From contig CANLRI010000005.1 in assembly GCA_947493585.1 (NCBI GenBank), positions 1 to 64,000 on the forward strand: DNA of 64,000 nucleotides, in the 5' to 3' direction. Within the stretch, counting starts at the first letter, position 1. The number at the start of each line of letters is the position of its first letter. This DNA comes from an uncultured Planococcus sp. (lineage in GTDB: Bacteria; Bacillota; Bacilli; Bacillales_A; Planococcaceae). Below are positions 17,208-27,104 of the stretch, piece by piece. A program made the translations under genes and the position numbers. The notes under the pieces are model-generated. The model was not told where the DNA came from. It did no database searches and saw only the letters and a list, made by a program, of their open reading frames with translations.

Positions 17208-18440
17208 CTGGATACTCAGAAAAGAAATTTCTACATTATCATGTTCACGAATTTCCTGGTCGCTGGCAGCACGACGATGATTATGCCGTTTTTGTCGCTG
17301 TATATTGAATCACTCGGCAACTTTTCGGATGAATATGTGCAACGCTGGTCAGGGCTGGTATTTGGCGTGACCTTTGTTGCCGCGTTGTTCATGTCGCCAG
17401 TTTGGGGCCGCATTGCAGACAAATACGGCTTCAAACCGATATTGATCATCAACGGCTTCGGGATCGCCACCAGCATCTTTTTGATGGGGACGGCTGATTC
17501 TGTGCTCGGATTGTTTATGATCCGTTTATTCATGGGGGTCGTCACGGGATTCATTCCGACCTCACTTGCTTTTGTCAGTTCACAGACATCCAAAGAAACT
17601 GCCGGCAAAACGCTCGGTACACTTCAAATGGGCAGTGTGTCGGGCACTTTGTTCGGTCCGGTAATCGGCGGCTTAATGGCGGATGCATTCGGTTTCACTT
17701 ACACCTTCCTCATCACCGCCACCATCATTGGCATCGCCGCCTTGTTCGTCGTTTTCGGGCTGAAAGAAATCCGCAAACCGAAACGAAAAGGTGCACATGT
17801 CTATGCGCGCAGCACTGTCGTTCACGGCATTTTGCACCACCGCTTAATGCTGAATGTCATGATCATCACTGCCTTAATCCAAATCGGCAATTTCAGTATT
17901 CAACCCTTATTGTCTTTATATGTGGCGGAATTAACGGAAGGCACTGCACAAGTAGCCTTTCTTGCAGGGGTCACGTTCAGCGCGACAGGCGTCGGCAATT
18001 TGCTGTTCGCTAGGCTGTGGGGACGACTCGGGGACACGGTCGGTTATGAGAAGATTCTTGGCTTGCTGTTGCTGCTCGCGTTTGTCTTTATCATCCCGCA
18101 AGCTTTCGTCACCGAATTGTGGCAGTTGATCGTTCTACGCTTATTCTTCGGTGTAGCGGTCGGTGGCATGATTCCGACAACAACTGCCTTGATGCGCCGC
18201 GAAGCGCCGATCGACATTCAAGGCGAAGTGATGGGCTATAACACGAGCTTCCGTTTTCTCGGCAATATCGTCGGCCCAATGTTCGGTGGCATCATCAGCG
18301 GGTTTATCGGAATCTCCTCGGTCTTCATCGTAACCGGCACATTATTTGTCTTTGCCTTTGCTTTCCTCTGGTATACGAAAAAACAGCCGGACCAGGATTT
18401 CGAAGATGTGCTCTTGGAACAGGAATTGAAACATTCCTAA
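17208..18440 (+). CDS. MFS multidrug-type efflux transporter
   Basis: About 410 residues, 12 membrane helices. The family motif between helices 2 and 3 is visible as GRIADKYGFKP, and the helix-5 antiporter-type sequence as LGTLQMGSVSGTLFGPVIGG. It fits the proton-driven drug-efflux (MFS_1/TetA-like) group. Substrate unknown. Start choice: AAGGGG (17196-17201) is six bases from CTG 17208, the first position with proper spacing. The in-frame TTG 17181 lies about six bases from the predicted transcript start. A CTG start is therefore proposed. Confidence 0.82.
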   Translation: MDTQKRNFYIIMFTNFLVAGSTTMIMPFLSLYIESLGNFSDEYVQRWSGLVFGVTFVAALFMSPVWGRIADKYGFKPILIINGFGIATSIFLMGTADSVLGLFMIRLFMGVVTGFIPTSLAFVSSQTSKETAGKTLGTLQMGSVSGTLFGPVIGGLMADAFGFTYTFLITATIIGIAALFVVFGLKEIRKPKRKGAHVYARSTVVHGILHHRLMLNVMIITALIQIGNFSIQPLLSLYVAELTEGTAQVAFLAGVTFSATGVGNLLFARLWGRLGDTVGYEKILGLLLLLAFVFIIPQAFVTELWQLIVLRLFFGVAVGGMIPTTTALMRREAPIDIQGEVMGYNTSFRFLGNIVGPMFGGIISGFIGISSVFIVTGTLFVFAFAFLWYTKKQPDQDFEDVLLEQELKHS

Positions 18441-18447
18441 ATGCTGT

Positions 18448-18497
18448 AAAAAAAGAACCGACTGAGAGAAGAACACCTCCCTCAGCCGGTTCTTTTT
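18448..18497 (+). terminator. terminator of the MFS gene
   Basis: Long stem AAAAGAACCGACTGAG...CTCAGCCGGTTCTTTT followed by T-rich sequence. Confidence 0.85.
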
Positions 18498-18673
18498 ATG
18501 CGCTTTTTTAAATTCGCAATAGTCAGATTTTCGAGTTTCTTCCTATTACAAAATACAAGAAATCTTCACGCTCTTCCGCATTGCCGCGAGGGTGTGCGGT
18601 GCAAAACCGCTCCCAATGCGTTATACTTTTTAATTAGAAACTCATCACGTACCACTTTGGAAGGAGGATTCAT

Positions 18674-21088
18674 TTGTCTCTTGTATTTCTGATTTTCATA
18701 CCGATTCTTGCAGCCCTGTTTATTCCGCTGCTATTCAAACGACTCGGCCAGATCCATACAGGCTGGTTCGTTTTGCTGGTTCCGGCAGCACTGTTCCTAT
18801 ACTACGCCACCCGCCTTCCCTCAGTCATGGAAGGTGGCACTTATGTATCTGAACTTTCCTGGATCCCTTCCCTCGATATTGCCTTTGTCGCGTATCTCGA
18901 TGGATTGAGTTTATTGTTCACTTTACTGATCACCGGAATCGGTGCACTCGTTGTGCTGTATTCAATTTTCTATTTGGACAAGCACCGCGAACAATTACAT
19001 AACTTCTATGTATATCTATTGATCTTCATGAGCGCCATGCTTGGCGTCGTGCAGTCGGATCATCTGATTACGCTGTACTTGTTCTGGGAATTGACTTCGA
19101 TTTCCTCATTCCTATTGATCGCTTATTGGTATACACGCGATCGCTCCAGATTTGGCGCATTGAAGTCGATGATGATCACCGTCTTCGGCGGCTTGATGAT
19201 GCTCGGTGGCTTTGTGTTGCTTAGCATCATGGGCGGCACGTACTCGATCCGCGAATTGATCGCCCAGGCTCCAGAACTTGCGCAGCATGATTTCTTCATC
19301 TGGGCATTGGTGCTTGTGCTGCTCGGCGCATTTACGAAGTCAGCACAGTTTCCGTTCTATATCTGGTTGCCAGACGCGATGGAAGCGCCGACGCCTGTCA
19401 GCGCCTATCTCCACTCCGCAACTATGGTTAAAGCCGGCATCTATTTGGTTGCCCGCTTGACACCGGTCTTCGCCTTGTCTGAAGTGTGGATGTGGCTTGT
19501 TGCGGGCGTCGGATTGTTCACGATGGTGTGGGCATCATTCTTCGCCTTGAAGCAAAAAGACCTGAAAGGCATACTCGCCTTCTCGACTGTATCCCAGCTC
19601 GGGTTGATCATGTCGCTTTTAGGAGTTGCTGCAGCCGCTTATCACGTGGAAGGTGCTGCCGACAGTTATCTGAAATATGCAGCATTTGCAGCCATTTTCC
19701 ATTTGATCAACCATGCGACTTTCAAAGGAAGCCTGTTCATGATCGCGGGCATCGTCGACCATGAAACAGGGACGCGCGATATCCGTAAACTCGGCGGTTT
19801 GATGAGTTTGATGCCGGTCAGTTTCACGGTCGCATTGATTGGCTCCTTATCGATGGCAGGCCTTCCGCCTTTCAACGGCTTCCTAAGTAAGGAGATGTTC
19901 TTGACCGCGATGCTGTCGCTGCAGGAATTCAATATGTTCTCGATGGACGTCTGGTGGGTCTTGTTCCCGATCATCGCTTGGATCGGATCGGTCTTTACAT
20001 TCATCTATAGCTTGTATTTCGTGTTCCATACATTTGCCGGCAAACATCAGCCGGAAGAATTGCCAAAACAAGCGCACGAAGCGCCGATCGGCATGCTTAT
20101 TTCACCGGTCTTGCTTGCCGCGCTGGTTGTGTTGATTTTCTTCATCCCGAACTTGATCGGCGATTGGCTCGTTAAACCAGCCGTTGCCGCCATCCAGCCG
20201 TTCCTTTACGATTCCCCGCAAAATGTGGATATTCACGTTTCAGCATGGCATGGATTCAATACCGAATTGTTCATGACGCTCGGTATTTTCGCGATCGGCG
20301 GCTTGATGTTCTGGACGCTGCGCAAATGGCAACACCTTTACGATTTGTATCCGGATGCCATTTCACTGAACCGTTTATACGATGAAATGATGCTGCTCAG
20401 CGACGGAGGGGCCAACCGCTTCTCCCGGATTTATATGACAGGGTTTATCCGTTCATACCTTGTTTATATGTTCAGCTTCATGACATTTATCGTTTTGCTG
20501 ACTTTGTTCTTGAACGAAGCGTTCCAGATCGACTTTAGCAACTTAGCTCCAATTGGCGTTTACGAAATCGTTATCTTGCTGGCATTGGTCGGCGCAACCT
20601 TGACGATTCTCGGTGCTAAATCCCGCCTGACTGCAATCATTGCACTCGGGGCTGTCGGTTATTCCGTGGCGCTGTTGTTCGTCATCTTCCGCGCACCTGA
20701 CTTGGCGTTGACACAACTTGTCATCGAAACCATCTCGGTCGCCTTGTTCTTGCTGGCGTTTTACCACTTGCCACAAATCAGCCGAAAGGAAGAGCGCATG
20801 AAATTCCGTTTTGGCAATGCACTCGTTGCCCTTGGCGTCGGCGTTACGATGACTTTGGTTGCATTATCCGCCCATTCTCAAAAAGCCTTGCCTTCAATTT
20901 CCGAGTTTTACAAGGAAACGGTTTACTCTGAAGCAGGCGGCGGGAATATCGTCAACGTCATTCTCGTCGATTACCGCGGCTTTGATACTTTGTTCGAAAT
21001 TGCAGTACTCGGCATTGCGGGCATCGGGATTATTACGATGATCCGCCTTCGCCTCACGAAAAAGGAGGGTCAGCATGAGAACAAATGA
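18674..21088 (+). CDS. mrpA: Mrp Na+/H+ antiporter subunit A
   Basis: 804 residues, the size of MrpA, which fuses a NuoL-like proton channel (N-terminal ~500) with a C-terminal MrpA/MrpB-type region. The NuoL core is seen as LFWELTSISSFLLIAYWY (near 128-145), with the essential Glu, and FPFYIWLPDAMEAPTPVSAYLHSATMVKAGIYL (channel lysine, within 223-256). First gene of a seven-gene operon that exports Na+ for H+ and gives alkali and salt tolerance. TTG start after AAGGAGG. It overlaps mrpB by 14 bases, which implies translational coupling. Confidence 0.95.
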   Translation: MSLVFLIFIPILAALFIPLLFKRLGQIHTGWFVLLVPAALFLYYATRLPSVMEGGTYVSELSWIPSLDIAFVAYLDGLSLLFTLLITGIGALVVLYSIFYLDKHREQLHNFYVYLLIFMSAMLGVVQSDHLITLYLFWELTSISSFLLIAYWYTRDRSRFGALKSMMITVFGGLMMLGGFVLLSIMGGTYSIRELIAQAPELAQHDFFIWALVLVLLGAFTKSAQFPFYIWLPDAMEAPTPVSAYLHSATMVKAGIYLVARLTPVFALSEVWMWLVAGVGLFTMVWASFFALKQKDLKGILAFSTVSQLGLIMSLLGVAAAAYHVEGAADSYLKYAAFAAIFHLINHATFKGSLFMIAGIVDHETGTRDIRKLGGLMSLMPVSFTVALIGSLSMAGLPPFNGFLSKEMFLTAMLSLQEFNMFSMDVWWVLFPIIAWIGSVFTFIYSLYFVFHTFAGKHQPEELPKQAHEAPIGMLISPVLLAALVVLIFFIPNLIGDWLVKPAVAAIQPFLYDSPQNVDIHVSAWHGFNTELFMTLGIFAIGGLMFWTLRKWQHLYDLYPDAISLNRLYDEMMLLSDGGANRFSRIYMTGFIRSYLVYMFSFMTFIVLLTLFLNEAFQIDFSNLAPIGVYEIVILLALVGATLTILGAKSRLTAIIALGAVGYSVALLFVIFRAPDLALTQLVIETISVALFLLAFYHLPQISRKEERMKFRFGNALVALGVGVTMTLVALSAHSQKALPSISEFYKETVYSEAGGGNIVNVILVDYRGFDTLFEIAVLGIAGIGIITMIRLRLTKKEGQHENK

Positions 21089-21497
21089 TGTCATGCTTCA
21101 AACCGCCACGAAAGTGGTGACCTTCATCATCTTGATGTTTGCTGTCCATATTTTCTTCGCCGGCCACTATACGCCGGGCGGCGGGTTTGTTGGGGGATTG
21201 CTAACCGCAAGTGCCATCGTCTTGCTGATGCTTGCATTCGACATCCCTACCATCAAGAAGATCCTGCCGATCAATTACGTCGTGCTGACGGCTGTCGGCT
21301 TGTTGATTGCCATCGCAACTGCCAGCGCGTCGATCATTTTCGATGTCCCATTCTTCACACATGCCTATGATTATTTCGATTTGCCGCTGTTCGGCGAAAC
21401 CTCCCTGCACTCGGCATTGTTATTTGATATAGGCGTCTATTTGGTTGTTGTAGGAGTAACGATGACCATTATTCAAACGATTGGAGAGGATGAATAA
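21075..21497 (+). CDS. mrpB: Mrp antiporter subunit B
   Basis: 140 residues, four membrane helices, MnhB family. The conserved [20 protein letters not shown] lies near 34-53. It has its own AGGAGG inside the end of mrpA. Membrane subunit of the Mrp complex. Its stop abuts the mrpC start (TAATG). Confidence 0.95.
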   Translation: MRTNDVMLQTATKVVTFIILMFAVHIFFAGHYTPGGGFVGGLLTASAIVLLMLAFDIPTIKKILPINYVVLTAVGLLIAIATASASIIFDVPFFTHAYDYFDLPLFGETSLHSALLFDIGVYLVVVGVTMTIIQTIGEDE

Positions 21498-21844
21498 TGG
21501 AAATAGTCATGTCGGTTGCCATCGGCTTATTGTTTATGGCAGCTGTATATTTAATGCTATCGAAAAGTTTGATCCGCATCATTATCGGCACAGGACTCCT
21601 AAGTCATGGCGCACACCTTTTGCTATTGACGATGGGCGGCCTCGGTGGCACTGCGCCGCCTGTTGTGGCTGACGGTGTATCGGTTAGCGATTATGCCGAT
21701 CCCTTGCCGCAGGCACTGATCCTGACAGCGATCGTCATTTCGTTCGCGGTCACGTCATTCTTCCTGGTTCTTGCCTACCGAGCCTATCAGGAACTTGGCA
21801 CAGACAATATGGAGCTATTGAGAGGTACAGAAGATTATGAGTAA
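21497..21844 (+). CDS. mrpC: Mrp antiporter subunit C (NuoK-like)
   Basis: 115 residues with three helices. [18 protein letters not shown] (near 32-49) and [17 protein letters not shown] (near 75-91) are the NuoK/MnhC signatures. It is the NuoK homologue of the antiporter. Starts one base before the mrpB stop ends and overlaps mrpD by 8 bases. Confidence 0.95.
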   Translation: MEIVMSVAIGLLFMAAVYLMLSKSLIRIIIGTGLLSHGAHLLLLTMGGLGGTAPPVVADGVSVSDYADPLPQALILTAIVISFAVTSFFLVLAYRAYQELGTDNMELLRGTEDYE

Positions 21845-23318
21845 TTTAGTCTTGTTCCCCGTAGTCATTCCATTGATTTTTGCCGCCATTTTGATGTTGT
21901 TCCCGAAAAAGCTGCACATGCAGCGAGCAGTGGCGATCGCTGGTGTTGTCGCGACACTCGCTTCTGCTCTTGTGTTATTCTCGAAAGTTAATAGCGACGG
22001 CGTCCAAGCCGTGACGCTCGGCAGCTGGCCTGCCCCCTTCGGCATTTCCATGGTATCCGATATGTTCTCGGTGCTATTGGTGCTAAGTTCCACCATCGTC
22101 ACGCTGTTCGTATTGTTCTACAGCATCCCGACGATCGGTATGAAACGGGAGCAGTCGTTCTACTACCCGGCTGTGCTGTTCTTGATGACCGGAGTCAACG
22201 GCGCCTTTACGACTGGCGATATATTCAACTTATTCGTCTTTATCGAAGTGCTGCTGATGGCTTCTTATGCGTTGATCGTCCACGGCGGTGAAAAACCGCA
22301 GCTGCGCGAATCAATTAAGTACTTGCTGGTGAACATCATTTCATCTGCCCTATTCGTCTCAGCCGTTGCTTACCTATACTCCGTCACGGGAACGCTCAAT
22401 ATGGCCGACTTGGCTGTCAAGATCCCGCAAATCGAAGCAGTCGGAATCCTGACGGTCATCGCCGTCCTGTTCCTGGTCGTCTTCGGTTTCAAAGCGGCGA
22501 TTTTCCCGCTTTACTTCTGGCTGCCAGGTTCCTATTTTGCACCACCAATGGCCATTCTCGCCTTGTTCGGCGCATTGCTGACAAAAGTCGGCGTCTACGC
22601 CATCATGAGAACCTATACCTTGTTCTTTACAATGAATACCGGATTTACCCACGAACTACTGGCGATCATTGCGATCTTGACGATCCTTGCAGGTTGTGTC
22701 GGTGCCCTTGCGTATTTTGATGTGAAAAAGATCATCATTTACAACATCATCATCGCAGTCGGCGTCATCTTGTTCGGTATTTCGCAAATGAACGCAGCGG
22801 GCATCGAAGGCTCCATTTTCTACTTGGTGCACGATATGCTCATCAAAGCGGCGCTGTTCCTTCTGGTCGGCATCTTGACCGTCATTTTCGGAACCAGCGA
22901 TTTGCGCAAGATGGGCGGATTGATCAAGAGCTACCCAATCTTCGGCTGGACTTTCCTCGTTGCGGCATTCGGCCTTGCAGGTATTCCACCGCTTAGCGGA
23001 TTCCCTGGTAAATTGCTGATTGTCCAAGGTGGATTCGAAGGCACCCATTTCTGGGGCAGCCTGGTCATCCTTGCGACTAGCCTTCTTGTGTTGTTGAGTG
23101 TCGTAAGAATATTCATCTACGCATTCTGGGGAGAGCCCGTCAAAATTGTGCCGATTGATAGAAAGCATTATTTGTCGATGTTCGTCCCCACCGCTATACT
23201 CGTCGCCTTGACTGTTGTTCTCGGCGTAGGCGCGGAACTCTTCATGCCGTTCATTTCGGACGCAGGTGAAGTGCTGCTGAATCCATCGCTCTATATTGAT
23301 GCGGTATTAAAGGAGTAG
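21837..23318 (+). CDS. mrpD: Mrp antiporter subunit D (NuoN/M-like)
   Basis: 493 residues, about 14 membrane helices, homologous to NuoM/NuoN. Key segments: [19 protein letters not shown] with the essential Glu (near 130-148), and [33 protein letters not shown] with the channel Lys (within 222-254). One of two proton-pumping-like subunits. Overlap with mrpC and a 6-base gap to mrpE support a tight operon. Confidence 0.95.
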   Translation: MSNLVLFPVVIPLIFAAILMLFPKKLHMQRAVAIAGVVATLASALVLFSKVNSDGVQAVTLGSWPAPFGISMVSDMFSVLLVLSSTIVTLFVLFYSIPTIGMKREQSFYYPAVLFLMTGVNGAFTTGDIFNLFVFIEVLLMASYALIVHGGEKPQLRESIKYLLVNIISSALFVSAVAYLYSVTGTLNMADLAVKIPQIEAVGILTVIAVLFLVVFGFKAAIFPLYFWLPGSYFAPPMAILALFGALLTKVGVYAIMRTYTLFFTMNTGFTHELLAIIAILTILAGCVGALAYFDVKKIIIYNIIIAVGVILFGISQMNAAGIEGSIFYLVHDMLIKAALFLLVGILTVIFGTSDLRKMGGLIKSYPIFGWTFLVAAFGLAGIPPLSGFPGKLLIVQGGFEGTHFWGSLVILATSLLVLLSVVRIFIYAFWGEPVKIVPIDRKHYLSMFVPTAILVALTVVLGVGAELFMPFISDAGEVLLNPSLYIDAVLKE

Positions 23319-23324
23319 GTCATT

Positions 23325-23804
23325 ATGTCTTTACAAGTTCTATTGAATTTTTTCCTGGCGCTCGTCTGGATGTTTATGACCGTGTCGTTCACTCCTTCCG
23401 GATTCATCATCGGATTTTTGGTCGGACTGGGCATCATTATTGTAATGCGCCGGTTTTTCTCAAAGCGGTTATACATTCTGCGCGTCTGGGCTCTGATTTC
23501 GCTATTCCTGCTGTTCCTTCGTGAACTTTTCATGTCGAGCATACAGGTTTTGGCTATCGTCATCCGCCCGAACATGAACATCAAACCAGCTATTTTCGAA
23601 ATGGAAACGGAACTCAACAATGACTGGCAAGTGACCTTGCTGTCAGCGCTGATCACGTTAACACCAGGCACCTTGGTCATCGGTATTTCCGAAGACCAAA
23701 AACGCCTGTATATCCATGCCTTGGATTTCGAAGACATCGATTCGGCCGTGTCATCCATCAAGAATACATTTGAACGGGCAATACTGGAGGTGAGCCGGTC
23801 ATGA
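23325..23804 (+). CDS. mrpE: Mrp antiporter subunit E
   Basis: 159 residues, MnhE family. Two or three N-terminal helices are followed by a cytoplasmic half with LNNDWQVTLLSALITLTPGTL, the most conserved stretch (near 96-116). Needed for full Mrp activity in studied species. It overlaps mrpF by four bases (ATGA). Confidence 0.94.
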   Translation: MSLQVLLNFFLALVWMFMTVSFTPSGFIIGFLVGLGIIIVMRRFFSKRLYILRVWALISLFLLFLRELFMSSIQVLAIVIRPNMNIKPAIFEMETELNNDWQVTLLSALITLTPGTLVIGISEDQKRLYIHALDFEDIDSAVSSIKNTFERAILEVSRS

Positions 23805-24079
23805 TCATGTTTTATTGGATCGCTTTGATGATTGTCAGTTTTTCTTTTGCTGGCCTTCTATTCCGCCTCGTCAAAGGCCCGACGGTTGCAGACCGCGTCG
23901 TCGCACTTGATGCGATTGGTGTCACACTCGTGTCGATCGTCGCTTTATTGTCCTTGATCATTGAGACGGAATTTTTCCTGGAGGTCATTCTATTGATGAG
24001 TATCCTGTCCTTTATCGGAACGGCCGCCTTTGCGAAATTCCTGGAGAGAGGGGAGATTTTCGATCGAGATCCTCGTTGA
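23801..24079 (+). CDS. mrpF: Mrp antiporter subunit F
   Basis: 92 residues, three helices, MnhF family. LVKGPTVADRVVALDAIG near 23-40 is diagnostic. Start overlaps the mrpE stop and is preceded by GGAGGTGAGCC. Its C-terminal codons overlap the mrpG start region. Confidence 0.94.
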   Translation: MIMFYWIALMIVSFSFAGLLFRLVKGPTVADRVVALDAIGVTLVSIVALLSLIIETEFFLEVILLMSILSFIGTAAFAKFLERGEIFDRDPR

Positions 24080-24443
24080 TATCCTAATTATCCTTTTAAT
24101 CAGCACTGGCGTCCTTTTCAGCGCTGTCACCGCCCTCGGGCTCATCAGGCTGCCGGATGTCTATACACGGACGCATGCAGCTTCTAAGAGCTCGACACTC
24201 GGTGTGTTATCCATCCTGCTCGGAACCTTCGTCCATTTTTGGTTCAATGAAGGCATCTTCAATACCCAGATGGTCATTGCCATCGCCTTCCTGTTTATCA
24301 CGCAGCCCGTCGCTGGTCATTTGATCGGCCGAGCCGCTTATATGACAGGTATCAAAGTCGCGGAAGAAACTGTACGCGACGATATGGGCCCAGCGATTGA
24401 AAAACGTAAAAACAACCAGCAGGAAGAACTCGAAAACGAATAA
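24063..24443 (+). CDS. mrpG: Mrp antiporter subunit G
   Basis: MnhG family, three helices. GLIRLPDVYTRTHAASKSST is the family signature. The reading frame is certain but the start is not. An in-frame TTG at 24030 has no ribosome site and would overlap mrpF by 50 bases. GAGAGGGGAG (24046-24055) is seven bases before ATC 24063, which would give 126 residues, close to the usual 118-125. I give the ATC start with reservation. It completes the Mrp operon, which ends at the terminator just downstream. Confidence 0.85.
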   Translation: MEILVDILIILLISTGVLFSAVTALGLIRLPDVYTRTHAASKSSTLGVLSILLGTFVHFWFNEGIFNTQMVIAIAFLFITQPVAGHLIGRAAYMTGIKVAEETVRDDMGPAIEKRKNNQQEELENE

Positions 24444-24446
24444 AAA

Positions 24447-24478
24447 AACTGCAGCCAAATCGGCTGCAGTTTTTTTTA
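24447..24478. terminator. bidirectional terminator between the mrp operon and pepA
   Basis: AACTGCAGCC-aaatc-GGCTGCAGTT stem with A-run before and T-run after. Confidence 0.9.
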
Positions 24479-25969
24479 TTCCTTGTTGCCCAACTTTTCT
24501 ACTAATAACGCAAGTGTTCGCACCATGGCGCCCGTGCCTCCAGCAGGGCCCAAATCATGCGCCGAATCCGCGTGTGAAGTGCCGGCAATATCCAGGTGGA
24601 TCCACGGCGTGTCGCCGACAAACTCGCCGACAAAGCCTCCGCCGAAGATCATGTGGCCGTCGCGGCCTGGCGAATTGTTCAAGTCGGCGACATCGCTTTT
24701 GCGCAGCCGCTTTTTGTCGCTTTCAGTGAGCGGCAATTGCCAGACGAACTCACCCGTTTTCTTCGAGACGTCCACTAGTTTGCCGTAGAATGCGTCATCG
24801 TTCGTCAGCGCACCTGTCTTGTCTTTGCCGAGTGCGACGATGACGCCGCCTGTCAACGTCGCCACATCCACCACTTGGCTTGCGCCGAGCTGTTTCGCAT
24901 ACGTGACAGCATCCGCCAATACCAAGCGCCCTTCTGCATCGGTATTGAGGATTTCGATGGTCTTGCCACTCATCGACGTGATAACATCGTCCGGCTTGAA
25001 GGCATTGCCTGACACCATATTGTCAGTAGAGGCGATGACAGCTACTACGTCCTTGTCCGGCTTCAGTTCTCCGATGACACGCATAGCACCAAGTACAGCT
25101 GCTGCTCCGCCCATATCCCCTTTCATCCCAACGATGCCGTCTTTTGGCTTGAGGGAATACCCGCCCGTATCGAACGTGATGCCTTTTCCAACGAGTGCGA
25201 GCGGAGCTTCAAAACTGTCTGTCGCTTTGTATTTCATGACAATCAGACGCGGTTCTTCAACAGAACCCTGGTTGACTGCAAGAAGTGCACCCATACCGAG
25301 CTCTTCGATTTCGCTGCGGCCGAGGATATCCGTTTCAAACCCATAAGCTTCGCTGAGCTCTTGTGCATAATCAGCCATCGCTGTTGGCGTTAGGATATTT
25401 GCGGGCATATTGACAAGCGTTCTTGCTTCATTGACTGCCTCCGCATGAACTGTGCCAACAAAAGCTGCTTGGCGAATACGGTCTGCTGCCTGCTCTGTCA
25501 AAAAGCTTAGCGATTCTAGACGGTGATCCACTTCGTTGGAATTGGTCTTATAATCGGCAAACCGATAAGCGCCCATTTGAATGCCTTCAGCTGCAAGATG
25601 CGCGACTTGTTCGCTGTTCACTTCCCCATTTTCGAAAGAAGCCGTATAGATGGCAGCGTGGCGAATTTTTTCTTTGACCAACTGCTTTCCTGCGATACCG
25701 AATGAACGGCGCAAATCATCTTCCGTCAGTTTTTTTCGATCTCCGATTCCGACAAATAAGACACGCGGGATATCTCCTTTTAAGGTAGGATAAACGCTCA
25801 GCGAGTTCGAATCGAATGATAAGCCGCTTTTGATCCAGTCAGCAAGGCGGCCGTCAAAGCGCTTCTCCAAACCTTTCCAGCCATCCGCATTTTCAGGATG
25901 CCGGCTCAAACCGACAATTAACATTTCTGCTTCGTTCTGTTCTGTGGGTTTCAATACATTGATTTCCAT
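24476..25969 (-). CDS. pepA: leucyl aminopeptidase, M17 family
   Basis: 497 residues. The C-terminal catalytic domain holds the two-zinc site: GKGITFDTGGYSLKP (Lys and Asp ligands, near 255-270), GGAAAVLGAM, and the hallmark NTDAEGRLVLADA (near 340-352). The N-terminal ~160 residues form the less conserved alpha/beta domain. It releases N-terminal amino acids from peptides in the cytoplasm. AAAGGAGG precedes the ATG. Next to yuiD, as in B. subtilis (yuiE-yuiD). Confidence 0.94.
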   Translation of the reverse strand: MEINVLKPTEQNEAEMLIVGLSRHPENADGWKGLEKRFDGRLADWIKSGLSFDSNSLSVYPTLKGDIPRVLFVGIGDRKKLTEDDLRRSFGIAGKQLVKEKIRHAAIYTASFENGEVNSEQVAHLAAEGIQMGAYRFADYKTNSNEVDHRLESLSFLTEQAADRIRQAAFVGTVHAEAVNEARTLVNMPANILTPTAMADYAQELSEAYGFETDILGRSEIEELGMGALLAVNQGSVEEPRLIVMKYKATDSFEAPLALVGKGITFDTGGYSLKPKDGIVGMKGDMGGAAAVLGAMRVIGELKPDKDVVAVIASTDNMVSGNAFKPDDVITSMSGKTIEILNTDAEGRLVLADAVTYAKQLGASQVVDVATLTGGVIVALGKDKTGALTNDDAFYGKLVDVSKKTGEFVWQLPLTESDKKRLRKSDVADLNNSPGRDGHMIFGGGFVGEFVGDTPWIHLDIAGTSHADSAHDLGPAGGTGAMVRTLALLVEKLGNKE

Positions 25970-26102
25970 ACATATCCTCCTTTTAACTGCATATTCAGTG
26001 TACCATTACTTCGGCTTCCGGAATAGCTTGACAAAGCGCGTGTACTATAGGCATATGGTATACTTTCTGTACGAAATTTAAGTGGAAGGGGCTGCTTGCC
26101 AG

Positions 26103-26576
26103 ATGGAACTCTTATCCAATACGCCATTAATGATTGCGTTGTTTGCGATTTTTTTCGCCCAATTCGTTAAAATTCCCATTCAATATGCGGTCACCCGGGA
26201 ATTGAATTGGGGGCTTTTCACCTCGACTGGCGGAATGCCGAGTTCTCATTCTGCTGCGGTGACTTCCCTAACGACCGCTGTCGCTTACGAGGCAGGCATT
26301 TCATCCACAGTATTCGCGGTGTCCGCCCTGTTTGCGGTGATCACCATGTATGACGCGACTGGGGTGCGTTTCCAGGCCGGCCAACAGGCATTGACGATCA
26401 ATCGCTTGCGCCAGGATTTGAATAATTTCATGGAAGAAACCCGAAAATGGCCATCGAAAAAAGAGGAAGAGAAAATCGAGGAACTGAAGACGCTGCTCGG
26501 CCATAAACCGAGTGAAGTGTTCATGGGGGCGCTGACAGGAATCGCGCTGTCCGTTGTCTTTTACAGTATGCTCTAG
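26103..26576 (+). CDS. yuiD: divergent PAP2 family membrane protein (YuiD)
   Basis: 157 residues, DUF212/divergent PAP2 family. Conserved GLFTSTGGMPSSHSAAVTSLTTA (within 33-60) corresponds to the PAP2 SGH-like motif. YDATGVRFQAGQQA lies near 83-96. Several membrane helices. Phosphatase activity is plausible from the family but unproven. I choose ATG 26103 over the upstream GTG, because the GAAGGGG ribosome site lies inside the GTG-initiated extension. Confidence 0.87.
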   Translation: MELLSNTPLMIALFAIFFAQFVKIPIQYAVTRELNWGLFTSTGGMPSSHSAAVTSLTTAVAYEAGISSTVFAVSALFAVITMYDATGVRFQAGQQALTINRLRQDLNNFMEETRKWPSKKEEEKIEELKTLLGHKPSEVFMGALTGIALSVVFYSML

Positions 26577-26615
26577 AAAAAAAGCCGGCCCGCAAATTGC
26601 GGACCGGCTTTTTCT
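26577..26615. terminator. bidirectional terminator between yuiD and yuiB
   Basis: AAAAAGCCGGCCCGC-loop-GCGGACCGGCTTTTT. Confidence 0.9.
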
Positions 26616-26624
26616 TAAGCGGCA

Positions 26625-26954
26625 TCAAAACATTTGATACCCCATCTTGCGCAATATTTTCATGACGATTCCAGAAGTGACTGCGCCGAGAAACCCAGCC
26701 GTCAGTACCGCTATATCGCTGCCCGTTAACGAACGAATGGTTTCACCGAGCATCGAAAAAGACTCGCCTGGAGCCGTAAAATAATCAAACACGCCAACGT
26801 CGTCAATGACGAGCAGGATGACAACCGGGTACACGACCGCCATCAGCCACGTCATGCGTAGCAGCATGTTCAACAAAAAGCCGATCCCGAAAAACATCAC
26901 GTAAAAAAGCAAGATGGAAATAATCAATTGGACAATGGTAAATGAACTGTTCAT
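26625..26954 (-). CDS. yuiB: YuiB-like membrane protein
   Basis: 109 residues, three or four membrane helices. MFFGIGFLLNMLLRMTWLMAVVYP near 20-43 and a C-terminal SGIVMKILRKMGYQMF. Length and position between yuiD and yuiA match YuiB of Bacillus. Function unknown. A good ribosome site (CGGAGGTTAGAG) precedes the ATG. Confidence 0.75.
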   Translation of the reverse strand: MNSSFTIVQLIISILLFYVMFFGIGFLLNMLLRMTWLMAVVYPVVILLVIDDVGVFDYFTAPGESFSMLGETIRSLTGSDIAVLTAGFLGAVTSGIVMKILRKMGYQMF

Positions 26955-27060
26955 GGACTCTAACCTCCGTTATTCCTTTCCTCAGTTTACCCGAAAGCCA
27001 GAGCCCTTTCAATGTGGACGAACAGTATTCATGACTTTGTCACAGAAGCACTACCCATAG

Positions 27061-27087
27061 AAAAAAGAGCAGCTATTGCAGCTGCCC
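27061..27087 (-). terminator. terminator after yuiA
   Basis: Minus-strand GCAGCTGCAATAGCTGC hairpin followed by TCTTTTTT. Confidence 0.75.
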
Positions 27088-27104
27088 TTTCGTGTTTTTA
27101 CAGT

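Noticed and set aside
22656..23168. 170-codon minus-strand frame opposite mrpD
   Set aside because: Its polar, Asp/Gln-rich product is the complement of hydrophobic membrane-helix codons; no own signals.
24819..25346. 175-codon plus-strand frame opposite pepA
   Set aside because: Antisense shadow of a strongly conserved gene.
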